DNA of 64,000 nucleotides from Microbacterium sp. SSM24 (GTDB taxonomy: Bacteria > Actinomycetota > Actinomycetes > Actinomycetales > Microbacteriaceae): positions 186,001 to 250,000 of the forward strand of contig NZ_JAPDNQ010000002.1 in NCBI RefSeq assembly GCF_025989145.1. The letters run 5' to 3'. Every line of letters begins with the position of its first letter. Positions within the stretch are counted from its first letter, which is position 1. A program made the translations under genes and the position numbers. The notes beneath the pieces were generated by a model. The model saw only the letters and a list, made by a program, of their open reading frames with translations. It did no database searches and was not told where the DNA came from. Below, piece after piece: positions 1 to 8,479 of the stretch.

Positions 1-427
1 CTTCGGCGCACAGCCCGAGACGCTGCAGGGACTGGCGGGGCTCGGCGACCTCATCGCGACGTGCCAGTCGCCCCTCAGCCGCAACAACACGGCCGGGCGC
101 CTGCTCGGCCAGGGCTACCGCTTCGACGACGTCGTCAAGCAGATGAACCAGACGGCGGAGGGGCTGGCCTCGGTCGCCCCTGTGCTCCAGCTCGCTCGCG
201 AGGTCGGCGTGGACATGCCGATCGTCGAGCAGGTGAAGATGGTGCTCGACGGAACCATGAACCCGCGCGACATCGCGCCGCATCTGACGACAGACGATGA
301 CACCCCGAAGGGCGAGAGGACGCAGAATGGACAGGCCGGCGGTGGCGGTGCTCTTTGGCGGTCGATCCAGCGAGCACTCGATCAGTTCCGCAACGGCGGG
401 CGGGGTGCTGCGGGCGATCGATCGTGA
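1..427 (+). CDS. gpsA: Glycerol-3-phosphate dehydrogenase [NAD(P)+], 3' part
   Basis: This is the C-terminal 141 residues of GpsA, which makes sn-glycerol 3-phosphate from dihydroxyacetone phosphate for phospholipid synthesis in the cytoplasm. The start of the gene lies before the window. The family block LAGLGDLIATCQSPLSRN and the helix-rich C-terminal domain (TAEGLASV, MPIVEQV) are clear. The frame stays open past the usual end of the family and stops at 425-427, so it overlaps the first 101 bases of ddl in another phase. The last 40 or so residues (Gly-rich, then basic) look like tail rather than fold. The gpsA-ddl-thiL order is common in actinobacteria. The identity is secure; whether the long tail is translated is less so. 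Confidence 0.9.
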   Translation, partial: FGAQPETLQGLAGLGDLIATCQSPLSRNNTAGRLLGQGYRFDDVVKQMNQTAEGLASVAPVLQLAREVGVDMPIVEQVKMVLDGTMNPRDIAPHLTTDDDTPKGERTQNGQAGGGGALWRSIQRALDQFRNGGRGAAGDRS

Positions 428-1412
428 TCGCTATCGGGTGATCCCGGTCGGCATCACCCGTGACGGCGTCTTCGTGCTCGAGGACGACGATCCCGACAAG
501 TTCGCGCTCGATGCCGCGCGTCTCCCGGAAGTGGTGGACAACGGCACGCGCGTGCTCTGGCCCGAGGTCGGCGACCGGGAGCTGCGCGTCCGCCGCGCGG
601 ACGGCTCGGTCGAGGAGCTCGGCGCGCTCGATGTCGTGCTGCCGATCCTTCACGGCGTGCACGGCGAGGACGGCACGATCCAGGGATTCTTCGACACGCT
701 CGAGATCCCGTACGCGGGCGGCGGCGTGCTGGATTCCGCGCTGTGCATGGACAAGCACTTCATGAAGATCGTCCTCGAGTCGGCCGGCGTGCCCGTCGCA
801 CCGTGGGTGACCGTGACGCGGCGGCGTTGGGAGCGCGATCCCGAGGGCGTGCGAGCGGATGCCGCGGCGCTGGGCGAGCCGACCTTCGTGAAGCCCGCCC
901 GTGCCGGTTCGAGTGTGGGCGTCTCCAAGGTGCACGACGCGTCGGAGTTCGCCGCGGCGCTCGATCTCGCGTTCGCCGAGGACGACAAGGTGCTCATCGA
1001 GTCGGCCATCGTGGGCCGCGAGGTCGAGGTCGCGATCCTCGAGGGCCGCAACGGCGGTGCGTCCCGCGCGTCGCTTCCCGGCGAGATCGTCCTGACGACG
1101 CGCGAGTTCTACGACTTCGAGGGCAAGTACCTCGGCGGCGACGGCGCGGATGTGGTGTGCCCCGCGGACCTGACGGATGCCGAGATCGCACAGATCCAGG
1201 AGCTCGGCGTGCGCGCGTTCGACGCCGTGGACGGCCGTGGCCTGGCACGCGTGGACTTCTTCCTCACGACCGCGGGGCTCTACGTCAACGAGCTCAACAC
1301 GATGCCGGGGTTCACCCCGATCTCGATGTTCCCGAAGTGCTGGATCGCCTCCGGCCTGTCGTACCCCGACCTGATCGCCGAGCTCATCGACACCGCCCTG
1401 GAGCGCGTCTAG
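327..1412 (+). CDS. ddl: D-alanine--D-alanine ligase
   Basis: Makes the D-Ala-D-Ala dipeptide for peptidoglycan precursors, using ATP, in the cytoplasm. The protein is 361 residues, normal for the family. It opens with VAVLFGGRSSEHSIS (about residues 6-20), the ATP-grasp lysine region FVKPARAGSSVGVSKV lies near 187-202, and the metal/substrate end motif NELNTMPGFT near 321-330. I chose ATG 327 because GAGAGGA sits six bases upstream and the conserved fold begins directly after it. An in-frame ATG at 297 would add ten residues without a good ribosome site. The 5' end lies inside the gpsA frame, so translation is probably coupled to gpsA. Confidence 0.95.
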   Translation: MDRPAVAVLFGGRSSEHSISSATAGGVLRAIDRDRYRVIPVGITRDGVFVLEDDDPDKFALDAARLPEVVDNGTRVLWPEVGDRELRVRRADGSVEELGALDVVLPILHGVHGEDGTIQGFFDTLEIPYAGGGVLDSALCMDKHFMKIVLESAGVPVAPWVTVTRRRWERDPEGVRADAAALGEPTFVKPARAGSSVGVSKVHDASEFAAALDLAFAEDDKVLIESAIVGREVEVAILEGRNGGASRASLPGEIVLTTREFYDFEGKYLGGDGADVVCPADLTDAEIAQIQELGVRAFDAVDGRGLARVDFFLTTAGLYVNELNTMPGFTPISMFPKCWIASGLSYPDLIAELIDTALERV

Positions 1413-1416
1413 CGGA

Positions 1417-1899
1417 TCAGTCCGAGGGCGCGGCGTCCTCGCGGGCGAGGCACGTCGCTCCGTCCGCCGGCAGCCGCGACACGAGCAGCGAGAGCCCATC
1501 GAGCACGTCCGCGCTCGAGACCACGTCGTTGTCGAGGTACACCTCGACGGCCGGAACGCGCCCGTAGCTGGTGACCCGGTACTGGGGCGCCTTCGACTCG
1601 TCGATGACCCAGTCCACGCCGTTCACCGTCTGGCAGGGGAGGGTGGTCGGCCCGATCGGCTCGACGCCGCACGTGAAGAGCACCGCGGCCGGCTCGCCCC
1701 AGGCGCCGGTCGCCTGCGCGTCGGTCCAGCGGCGGCTCTCGCCGGCCAGGTTGCCGGGCAGCAGCGCGGTCACCTCCGCGCAGGCCGGGTCGTTCGCATC
1801 GGGCGCCGCGTGCAGAGAGACCGTGCTGGAGCATCCGGTGACGACGATCGCGGCGACGAGGGCGAGTGCCGCGAAGGCGGCGCGGGTCGGGCGGTGCAC
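1417..1899 (-). CDS. DUF3515 family lipoprotein
   Basis: A 160-residue secreted protein. Residues 1-22 form a lipoprotein signal peptide with basic start and hydrophobic core, ending in the lipobox VTGC, so Cys23 would be lipidated and the protein held on the outer face of the membrane. The rest, with Cys pairs and a WVIDESK region, matches the actinobacterial DUF3515 family, which typically sits between ddl and thiL as here. The function of the family is unknown; position suggests an envelope role. The GTG start at 1899 lies six bases after a -10-like hexamer (AGGCTA on the plus strand, 1906-1911), which predicts a leaderless mRNA. Converges with ddl, four bases apart. Confidence 0.85.
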   Translation of the reverse strand: MHRPTRAAFAALALVAAIVVTGCSSTVSLHAAPDANDPACAEVTALLPGNLAGESRRWTDAQATGAWGEPAAVLFTCGVEPIGPTTLPCQTVNGVDWVIDESKAPQYRVTSYGRVPAVEVYLDNDVVSSADVLDGLSLLVSRLPADGATCLAREDAAPSD

Positions 1900-1956
1900 C
1901 CCTCCAGGCTAACCCGCGCGGCGGGACCCCCGATCCGGCGGCGGTAGCGTGGACCC

Positions 1957-2946
1957 GTGAGCGCGCAGCATCCGGATCCCGCCGTCGCCGACCTCTCCGA
2001 GGGGGCGGTCCTGCGGCGGATCCTCGACCAGCTGGAGGCATCCCGCGCCGAGGTGGGTCCGGGCGACGATGCGGCGGTGCTGGCGGCGCCGGACGGGCGT
2101 GTGGTCGCGACCGTGGACACGCTCGTGCACGGTCCCGACTTCCGCCTGGCGTGGTCGAGCGCGTTCGATCTCGGCTGGAAGGCCGCGGCCGTGAATCTCG
2201 CCGATGTGGCCGCGATGGGAGCGCGCCCGACGGCCCTGCTCGTCGCGCTCGCGATGCCCGACTCGACACGGCTGTCGTTCGTCGAGGCGCTGGCGTCCGG
2301 ACTGCGCGCCGCCTGCGACGCGCTGGCACCGGGGTGCGCTGTGGAGGGCGGCGACCTCACCGTCTCCGACACGCTCACGATCGCGGTGACGGCGCTGGGC
2401 TCGCTCGACGGCCGGCCCGCCGTGCGGCGCTCGGGTGCGCGGCCGGGCGATGTCGTCGCGGTCGCCGGTGACCTGGGCCGCGCGGCACGAGGTCTGAGCC
2501 TCCTCTTCTCGAGGTTCACGGATGCTGCGGGAGCCCCGGTTCCCGTCGACGAGGCACTTCTCGACGCCGCCGAACGCGCCGACCTCGCCGTGCAGCTGCG
2601 GCCGTCGCCGCCGCTCACGCTCGGACCCGCCGCGGCCGACGCGGGAGCGTCCGCGATGATGGACGTCTCGGACGGTCTCGTGCTCGACGCATCCCGGCTG
2701 GCCGCGGCATCCGGGGTCTCGGTCACCATCGACTCGGCGCTCCTCGGGCCGGATCCCGCGTCTGCGCTCACCGGCGGGGAGGATCACGCGCTGCTCGCGA
2801 CGTTCCCCGCGGAGATCCCGGAGGGATTCCGTGAGATCGGGCGAGTCGTGGAGCAAGGGGAGCACGCCGTGCTCGTCGACGGTCGCCCGCACGATGACCG
2901 CGGCGGCTGGGATCCCTACCGCGATTGGGACGCCCGGATCGGCTGA
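1957..2946 (+). CDS. thiL: Thiamine-monophosphate kinase
   Basis: Phosphorylates thiamine monophosphate to thiamine diphosphate, the last step of vitamin B1 cofactor synthesis. The 329-residue protein has the AIR-synthase-like layout: GPGDDAAVL near residues 34-42, NLADVAAMGA near 80-89, MDVSDGLVLDASRLA in the second half and GGEDHALLATFP near the C-terminus. The GTG at 1957 is preceded by TAGCGT (1945-1950) with exactly six bases between, so it is probably read from a leaderless transcript. The gene converges on rsmD with one base between the two stop codons. Confidence 0.94.
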   Translation: MSAQHPDPAVADLSEGAVLRRILDQLEASRAEVGPGDDAAVLAAPDGRVVATVDTLVHGPDFRLAWSSAFDLGWKAAAVNLADVAAMGARPTALLVALAMPDSTRLSFVEALASGLRAACDALAPGCAVEGGDLTVSDTLTIAVTALGSLDGRPAVRRSGARPGDVVAVAGDLGRAARGLSLLFSRFTDAAGAPVPVDEALLDAAERADLAVQLRPSPPLTLGPAAADAGASAMMDVSDGLVLDASRLAAASGVSVTIDSALLGPDPASALTGGEDHALLATFPAEIPEGFREIGRVVEQGEHAVLVDGRPHDDRGGWDPYRDWDARIG

Positions 2947-2947
2947 C

Positions 2948-3550
2948 TCAGGCGTCCGCTTCCTCGTCGTCCGCGGCGGTCTCCTCCACCGGTGCAGCGG
3001 TCGACCACCACAGCGTCGTGTCGCCGTACCTCTTGGAGCGCTCGGCGACGAGTCCGGCGGGAAGCGTGGGCTCGGGAGAGCGCGATGCCCGCTCGACGAC
3101 CACGATCGCGCCGGGCTTCAGGGAGGACACCACGAGGTCGAGGGCGGTCGTGAGCTCGGCTTCGGGGAGGTCGTAGGGCGGGTCGATGAAGACCACGTCG
3201 AAGGGTCCGCGACGGACCTGGAGGTACACGGTCACCGGTGAGCGGTGCACGGTGATCGAGGCATCCCGGGCGATCGCCTTGCTCACCTTCGCGGCGTTGC
3301 GCTGGACGACGGATGCCGCGCGTGGCGCCTTCTCCACGAGATCGGCGCTCACCGCGCCGCGACTCACCGCCTCGAGCGCGAGCGCTCCTGAGCCGGCGTA
3401 CAGGTCGAGCACCGCGGCGCCTCGGAGGGCGTCGGCGGATTCCAGAGCGCCGAACAGGGACTCGCGCACGCGGTCGCTCGTGGGCCTCGTCCCCGCATCG
3501 GGGACCTCGAGGGTGAGCGAACCGGCCCGGCCGGCGATGATGCGGGTCAC
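2948..3550 (-). CDS. rsmD: 16S rRNA (guanine(966)-N2)-methyltransferase
   Basis: Methylates G966 of 16S rRNA during 30S assembly using S-adenosylmethionine. The 200-residue Rossmann methyltransferase shows the SAM-binding motif DLYAGSGALALEA (about residues 49-61) and the N-methyltransferase catalytic motif DPPY (123-126). The GTG start at 3550 has a TATCGT hexamer (3557-3562 as its complement) exactly six bases upstream, another leaderless-type start. In many bacteria rsmD sits beside coaD; here coaD is 2.9 kb away with the acyltransferase and recG between. Confidence 0.93.
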   Translation of the reverse strand: MTRIIAGRAGSLTLEVPDAGTRPTSDRVRESLFGALESADALRGAAVLDLYAGSGALALEAVSRGAVSADLVEKAPRAASVVQRNAAKVSKAIARDASITVHRSPVTVYLQVRRGPFDVVFIDPPYDLPEAELTTALDLVVSSLKPGAIVVVERASRSPEPTLPAGLVAERSKRYGDTTLWWSTAAPVEETAADDEEADA

Positions 3551-3572
3551 ACGCCCACGATAGCCGGGCGCG

Positions 3573-4157
3573 TCAGGGAGCGATCGGCGAGGAGTCCTCT
3601 TCGCGCAGGCGCGGTTCGGTGCGCAGCTCGGGGCGCAGGCCCGACTTGTCGGCGTAGAAGGCGCGGATGACGTCCATGTCGGCGCGCACGTCGCCGGTCA
3701 GTTCGATGGTCGGGCCGAGGCCGGTCGTCATCGTGGTGCGGTCGACGTAGCCGAGTGTGACGCCGAGACCGGCCTCGCGGGCGATGCGGTAGAAGCCGGA
3801 CTTCCAGTACGCGCCGCTGCCGCGCGTGCCCTCCGGCGTCACGACGAGCCCGAACGACTCGCCCGCGCGCATGCGCTCGACGACGTCGGAGACGACGCGC
3901 GAGGGGTCGGACCGGTCGACGGGGATGCCTCCCAGCCGGTGCATGATCGGTCCGCGCCAGCCGCGGAACAGGCTCGACTTCCCGAGCCATCGCACGGGGA
4001 TCCCGAGTCGCCACGCGATGCCGAGCATGAGGACGAAGTCCCAGTTCGAGGTGTGGGGCACGCCGAGGAGGACGGTGGGGCGGGCCGGCGCCGGCTCGGA
4101 CGTGAGGGTCCACCGGCTGCAGGCCCAGTAGACGCGCGAGAGGAGTCGCCGGAGCAT
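3573..4157 (-). CDS. PlsC-like 1-acyl-glycerol-3-phosphate acyltransferase
   Basis: A 194-residue lysophospholipid acyltransferase-type protein, likely acting at the inner face of the membrane in phospholipid or glycolipid acylation. The catalytic HX4D motif is HTSNWD (residues 35-40) and the second family motif is TPEGTR, with GGIPVDRS between them as the third block. It is shorter than classical PlsC (about 240 residues) and lacks an obvious N-terminal membrane helix, resembling the compact actinobacterial branch of the family. The start is ATG 4157, with a TACGGT-like hexamer seven bases upstream. The exact acyl donor and acceptor cannot be told from sequence. Confidence 0.8.
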   Translation of the reverse strand: MLRRLLSRVYWACSRWTLTSEPAPARPTVLLGVPHTSNWDFVLMLGIAWRLGIPVRWLGKSSLFRGWRGPIMHRLGGIPVDRSDPSRVVSDVVERMRAGESFGLVVTPEGTRGSGAYWKSGFYRIAREAGLGVTLGYVDRTTMTTGLGPTIELTGDVRADMDVIRAFYADKSGLRPELRTEPRLREEDSSPIAP

Positions 4158-4233
4158 GCGAGCAACCGTACGCCACGCGCCTGGAGGTGTGCGGGGAGCG
4201 AACGACGTCGCCCCGCCTCCCTAGACTCGGACC

Positions 4234-6396
4234 ATGTCGTCGTTCACCCTCGAGTCACGCCTGGACGGCGCGGTCGGCGGCAAGACGGCGGCAGCCCTCG
4301 AGCGCGCGTTCGGCATGCGCACGGTCGGCGATCTCCTGTCGCACTACCCGCGGCGGTACGCGAAGCGGGGAGAGCTGACGCCCATCTCGTCCCTGCCCGT
4401 CGGCGAGTCGGTGACGATCGTCGCCGAGGTGCGTCGCGCGAGCGAACGCCGCATGCAGAATCGCAAGGGCTCGATCCTCGAGGTCGTGATCAGCGACGGG
4501 CAGGGCGACCTCTCGCTGACGTTCTTCAATCAGTCGTGGCGCATCAAGGACCTCGCACCCGGCCGGCGGGGGATCTTCGCCGGCAAGGTGGGGGAGTACC
4601 GGGGCTCGAAGCAGCTCGCCCACCCCGACTACGAGCTGTTCGACGACGAGGAGACGGCGCGCCTCACCGCGCAGGCAAACGCGAATCTGCCCATCCCGAT
4701 CTACCCCGCCACCAGCACCATCGCGAGCTGGCAGTTCAAGAAGATCGTGGATCTGGTGCTCGACGGGCTCGGCGCCGTCCCCGATCCGCTCACCGACGAG
4801 CTGCGTGCTCGCGGCGGACTGCTCGACGCCCGCACCGCGATCGAGCGGATCCACCGACCCGACTTCGAGGATCAGATCGAGCCGGCGCGCGAGACGCTGC
4901 GCATGCACGAGGCCTTCGTCCTCCAGGTCGCGCTCCTTCAGCAGCGCGCCTTCGTGCGCGCCCTGTCGGCGACGCGCCGCGTCCCCGGGGCACTGCTGGA
5001 GCGGTTCGACGTCGGCCTGCCGTTCCCGCGCACTCCTGATCAGGTGAGCGTGGGAGACCAGGTCGAGCGCGATCTGCAGGGCGAGTGGCCGATGAACCGT
5101 CTCGTTCAGGGCGAGGTCGGCTCGGGGAAGACGCTGGTCGCCCTTCGCGCGATGCTGCAGGTCGCCGAGAGCGGCGGGCAGTCCGCGCTGATCGCGCCGA
5201 CGGAGGTGCTCGCCGCTCAGCACGTGCGCTCGATCGCACGGATGCTGGGGCCCCAGCTCGCCCCCGAGCTCATGCCGACGCTGCTGACCGGCCAGCTGAC
5301 GGCTGCCGAGCGTCGCAAGGCCGCGCTCCGCGTCGCGTCAGGCCAGGCCCGGATCGTCGTGGGGACCCACGCCCTGCTCAGCGAATCCACGACGTTCGCC
5401 GACCTCGGCCTCGTCGTGGTCGACGAGCAGCACCGGTTCGGAGTGGAGCAGCGAGAGTCGCTCCGCGCGAAGGGCTCGTCGCCGCACGCCCTGGTGCTCA
5501 CGGCGACGCCGATTCCGCGCACGGTCGCGATGACGGTGTTCGGCGATCTCGACGTGTCGACGATCCGCACGATGCCCGCGGGTCGCGCCGGCATTCAGAC
5601 GTTCGTCGCCCCGGTGGCGGAGAAGCCGGCGTGGTTCGGGCGCGTGTGGGACCGCATCGCCGAGGAGGTCGCGCAGGGCCGTCAGGGCTTCGTGGTCTGC
5701 GCCGCGATCGACGCCGAGGCGCTCACGAAGGACGACACCGCGGACGAGCCGGCAGGCTCGGACGAAGGGGAGACCGCACGCACGCGGTGGGGCGTGGTGC
5801 AGGTCGGCGACCTGCTGTCGCGGCATCCGGCGTTCAGCGATATCAGGGTTGAGATCCTCCACGGCAAGATGCCGTCGGACGAGAAGGATGCCGTCATGCA
5901 GGCCTTTGCCCGCGGCGACGTCCAGGTGCTCGTCGCGACCACGGTCGTCGAGGTCGGCGTGGACGTGCCCAACGCCTCGACGATGGTGATCCTCGAGGCC
6001 GACCGGTTCGGTGTCTCGCAGCTGCACCAGCTGCGAGGTCGCGTGGGCCGAGGCGGCGTCCCCGGACTCTGCCTCCTCGTCACCGAGGCGTCCGCGGGGT
6101 CGCCCGCTCGTCAGCGCGTCGACGCCGTCGCGGCGACGCTCGACGGATTCGAACTGGCCGAGGTCGATCTCGAGCTGCGTGGCGAGGGCGACGTGCTCGG
6201 CGATGCCCAGTCAGGCGCCCGCTCGTCGCTTCGGCTCCTGCGGGTGGTGAAGGACGCCGACGTGATCGCCGAGGCACGCATCGCCGCGGAGCACCTGCTC
6301 GCCGACGATCCGGCGCTGCTGCGGCATCCGGGCCTCGTCGCTGCACTGGAGCGACGAGTGGGCCTCGAAGAGCGCGCGGCGCTCGCGAAGAACTGA
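4234..6396 (+). CDS. recG: ATP-dependent DNA helicase RecG
   Basis: Remodels stalled replication forks and branched recombination intermediates. The 720 residues carry the N-terminal wedge/OB domain (about 1-170), then helicase core domains: Walker A GEVGSGKT at 293-300, the DEQH box at 397-400, TATPIPRT, and the C-terminal helicase domain with VATTVVEVGVDVPNA and QLRGRVGRG. The length is slightly above the usual 680-700, with an acidic insertion around residues 490-515 between the helicase lobes. ATG 4234 follows TAGACT (4222-4227) by exactly six bases, so a leaderless transcript is likely. Confidence 0.95.
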   Translation: MSSFTLESRLDGAVGGKTAAALERAFGMRTVGDLLSHYPRRYAKRGELTPISSLPVGESVTIVAEVRRASERRMQNRKGSILEVVISDGQGDLSLTFFNQSWRIKDLAPGRRGIFAGKVGEYRGSKQLAHPDYELFDDEETARLTAQANANLPIPIYPATSTIASWQFKKIVDLVLDGLGAVPDPLTDELRARGGLLDARTAIERIHRPDFEDQIEPARETLRMHEAFVLQVALLQQRAFVRALSATRRVPGALLERFDVGLPFPRTPDQVSVGDQVERDLQGEWPMNRLVQGEVGSGKTLVALRAMLQVAESGGQSALIAPTEVLAAQHVRSIARMLGPQLAPELMPTLLTGQLTAAERRKAALRVASGQARIVVGTHALLSESTTFADLGLVVVDEQHRFGVEQRESLRAKGSSPHALVLTATPIPRTVAMTVFGDLDVSTIRTMPAGRAGIQTFVAPVAEKPAWFGRVWDRIAEEVAQGRQGFVVCAAIDAEALTKDDTADEPAGSDEGETARTRWGVVQVGDLLSRHPAFSDIRVEILHGKMPSDEKDAVMQAFARGDVQVLVATTVVEVGVDVPNASTMVILEADRFGVSQLHQLRGRVGRGGVPGLCLLVTEASAGSPARQRVDAVAATLDGFELAEVDLELRGEGDVLGDAQSGARSSLRLLRVVKDADVIAEARIAAEHLLADDPALLRHPGLVAALERRVGLEERAALAKN

Positions 6397-6435
6397 CGTC
6401 GGAGCCGGTCATCGCCAGCCGGATAGGCTGAGCTC

Positions 6436-6933
6436 ATGAACAGCCGGATCGCCGTCGTCCCCGGGTCGTTCGACCCGCCGACCCTCGGTCATCTCGACGT
6501 CATCCGCCGCGCGGCGTCGCTCTACGACCAGTTGCACGTGCTCGTGGTGCACAACCCCGGCAAGGAGGCGATGCTCCCGATCGCACAGCGGCTGACGCTG
6601 CTGGAGCAGTCGATCGCGGAGAGCGACATCGACGGCGATGTGGTCGTCGCGTCCTGGAGCATGGGCCTGCTCGTCGACTACGCCGTCGACGTCGATGCCG
6701 GCGTTCTCGTGAAGGGCATCCGGTCGCAGGTCGACGTCGCCTACGAGACCCCGATGGCGATCGTCAATCGGCACCTCGCGCATGTCGAGACGGTCTTCCT
6801 CCTGCCCGACCCCGCGCACGCGCTCGTCTCGAGCTCGCTGGTGCGTCAGGTGGCCTCGCTGGGCGGAGACGTGTCGCCGTTCGTCCCGGCCGCGGTGGCG
6901 CGCTTCCTCGACACCGGGTCGCGCGACATCTGA
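6436..6933 (+). CDS. coaD: Pantetheine-phosphate adenylyltransferase
   Basis: Fourth step of coenzyme A synthesis: ATP plus 4'-phosphopantetheine to dephospho-CoA. The 165-residue size is normal. The nucleotidyltransferase motif [15 protein letters not shown] (T/HxGH type) is at residues 8-22, and the second conserved motif [15 protein letters not shown] is in the last third. ATG 6436 is six bases downstream of TAGGCT (6424-6429), so again leaderless. Forty bases separate it from recG and a similar gap precedes yceD. Confidence 0.95.
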   Translation: MNSRIAVVPGSFDPPTLGHLDVIRRAASLYDQLHVLVVHNPGKEAMLPIAQRLTLLEQSIAESDIDGDVVVASWSMGLLVDYAVDVDAGVLVKGIRSQVDVAYETPMAIVNRHLAHVETVFLLPDPAHALVSSSLVRQVASLGGDVSPFVPAAVARFLDTGSRDI

Positions 6934-6973
6934 GCGCTGTCGGGCCGCGCTCAGCCGCGCCCGGCTACGATGA

Positions 6974-7549
6974 GTGACCGTGGTCAGACAGCATGCGGCG
7001 GGTCCCTTCGCGATCCGCGTCCGAGACATCGTGAACCGGCCGGGCGAGATGCGGGAGCTCGACCTCGAGATTCCCGCTCCCGAGAAGTGGGGCGAGGGTC
7101 TCGTGTCGATCGAGGCCGGGTCGCCCGTCGCCCTCGACGTCCGTGTCGAGTCGGTGCACGAGGGGATTCTCGTGTCGGGGACAGCCGATGCGGAGTACGT
7201 CGGTGTGTGCGGTCGATGCCTCACCGACATCGCCGAGGGGGTCGAAGTCGAGTTTCAGGAGCTTTTCGCGTATCCTGGAGAGGAAGCAACTGACTTCGAG
7301 GTTCAAGACGACCACGTGGATCTTGAAACTCTGGTCAGGGATGCGATCGTCCTGTCGCTTCCGTTTCAGCCGGTGTGTCAGCCGGATTGCCCCGGCCTCG
7401 ATCCGGCTACGGGTGAGCGAATGACCACGAACACCGGCGCAGAGCAGCGCGAGCCCCTCGATCCTCGCTGGGCCGCGCTCCAGGGATACACCACAGACCA
7501 CGACGACGAAGCACCGCGCCCAGACGTCGAGAACACAGAAGAGAGCTAG
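6974..7549 (+). CDS. yceD: YceD/DUF177 family protein
   Basis: A 191-residue DUF177 protein, the family linked in other bacteria to 23S rRNA accumulation and nearly always found directly before rpmF, as here (two bases between). The conserved C-x-x-C region reads VCGRCLTDI and a second pair VCQPDCPG follows, probably a metal site. The start is uncertain: GTG 6974 gives the longest frame, but TACGAT (6966-6971) lies only two bases before it. The next in-frame GTG at 6980 sits eight bases after that hexamer and would fit a leaderless mRNA. The last 35 residues are a variable acidic tail. Co-transcription with rpmF and rnc is likely. Confidence 0.88.
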   Translation: MTVVRQHAAGPFAIRVRDIVNRPGEMRELDLEIPAPEKWGEGLVSIEAGSPVALDVRVESVHEGILVSGTADAEYVGVCGRCLTDIAEGVEVEFQELFAYPGEEATDFEVQDDHVDLETLVRDAIVLSLPFQPVCQPDCPGLDPATGERMTTNTGAEQREPLDPRWAALQGYTTDHDDEAPRPDVENTEES

Positions 7550-7551
7550 CA

Positions 7552-7761
7552 ATGGCAGGCAACCCCCCGAAGCGGAAGGTCTCGCGCTCCAACACGCGCT
7601 CGCGTCGCGCGCAGTGGAAGGCCGAGGCCCCCACGCTGGTCAAGACCATCGAGAACGGCAAGGTCGTCTACAGCCGTCCCCACCAGGCGAAGGTCGTCAC
7701 CGACTCGCAGGGCACGGAGCTGTTCCTCGAATACAAGGGCCGCAAGGTCGCCGACGTCTGA
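7552..7761 (+). CDS. rpmF: 50S ribosomal protein L32
   Basis: A small basic protein of the large ribosomal subunit. The 69 residues begin [19 protein letters not shown], the family signature. There is no cysteine, so this is the zinc-free (C-minus) form of L32, which in many actinobacteria is the paralogue used when zinc is short or as the only copy; the window cannot tell which. It lies between yceD and rnc in the usual order. The ribosome site is AGAGAGCTAGCA just before ATG 7552, inside the end of yceD. Confidence 0.96.
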   Translation: MAGNPPKRKVSRSNTRSRRAQWKAEAPTLVKTIENGKVVYSRPHQAKVVTDSQGTELFLEYKGRKVADV

Positions 7762-7777
7762 TCGCCCCACTGGCGAC

Positions 7778-8479
7778 GTGACCGACGTCATCGCTGAGCG
7801 CCTCGCGCTCGCACAACTCACGCAGAAGCTCGGGGTCGACATCGACCCCGAGCTTCTGTCGCTCGCGCTCACGCACCGCTCCTGGGCGTACGAGAACGGC
7901 CAGGTTCCGCACAATGAGCGCCTCGAGTTCCTCGGCGACTCCGTGCTCGGACAGGCCGTGACCGTTCGCCTGTTCACGGGGCATCCTGAACTCGAAGAAG
8001 GCGCGCTGGCCAAACGCCGCGCTAGCGTGGTGTCGACCGTCGCTCTCGCCGAGATCGCCCGTGGCATCGGGCTCGGCGTCCACCTGCGACTGGGTCGTGG
8101 TGAGGATCTCACCGGCGGGCGCGACAAGGACTCGATCCTTGCCGACACGATGGAGGCCGTCATCGGCGCGACCTACCTGTCGGCGGGCCCGGATGCCGCG
8201 ACCGGCCTGGTCCTGCGGCTCGTCGAACCGCTGCTCGCCGACCCCGAGCGCTACGGCGCCGCGATGGATCCGAAGACGAGCCTGCAGGAGCTCGCCGCGC
8301 GAACCGGCGTGCACCCGCCGGCCTACTCGGTCACCTCCACGGGCCCCGATCACGATCGCCGGTTCACCGCCACCGTCGCGGTGGGCGACGTGACGGCGCA
8401 GGGCATCGGGTCCAGCAAGAAGGCGGCCGAGATGTCCGCCGCCCTGAGCGCGTGGCAGGAGCTCAGCGGGCGTGCCTGA
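7778..8479 (+). CDS. rnc: Ribonuclease III
   Basis: A double-strand-specific endoribonuclease for rRNA processing and mRNA turnover. The 233-residue protein has the catalytic signature ERLEFLGDS (47-55), the second acidic cluster (DTMEAVIGA) and a C-terminal double-strand RNA-binding domain (about 160-230, with GIGSSKKAAEMSAA). The start is GTG 7778, sixteen bases after rpmF and without a clear Shine-Dalgarno sequence, so coupling to rpmF is likely. Its 3' end overlaps mutM by eight bases. Confidence 0.95.
   Translation: MTDVIAERLALAQLTQKLGVDIDPELLSLALTHRSWAYENGQVPHNERLEFLGDSVLGQAVTVRLFTGHPELEEGALAKRRASVVSTVALAEIARGIGLGVHLRLGRGEDLTGGRDKDSILADTMEAVIGATYLSAGPDAATGLVLRLVEPLLADPERYGAAMDPKTSLQELAARTGVHPPAYSVTSTGPDHDRRFTATVAVGDVTAQGIGSSKKAAEMSAALSAWQELSGRA

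Noticed and set aside
6974..6982. yceD starting at 6980 instead of 6974
   Set aside because: Not fully rejected: 6980 fits a leaderless start better, but I kept 6974 because it is the longest supported frame and the difference is two codons.
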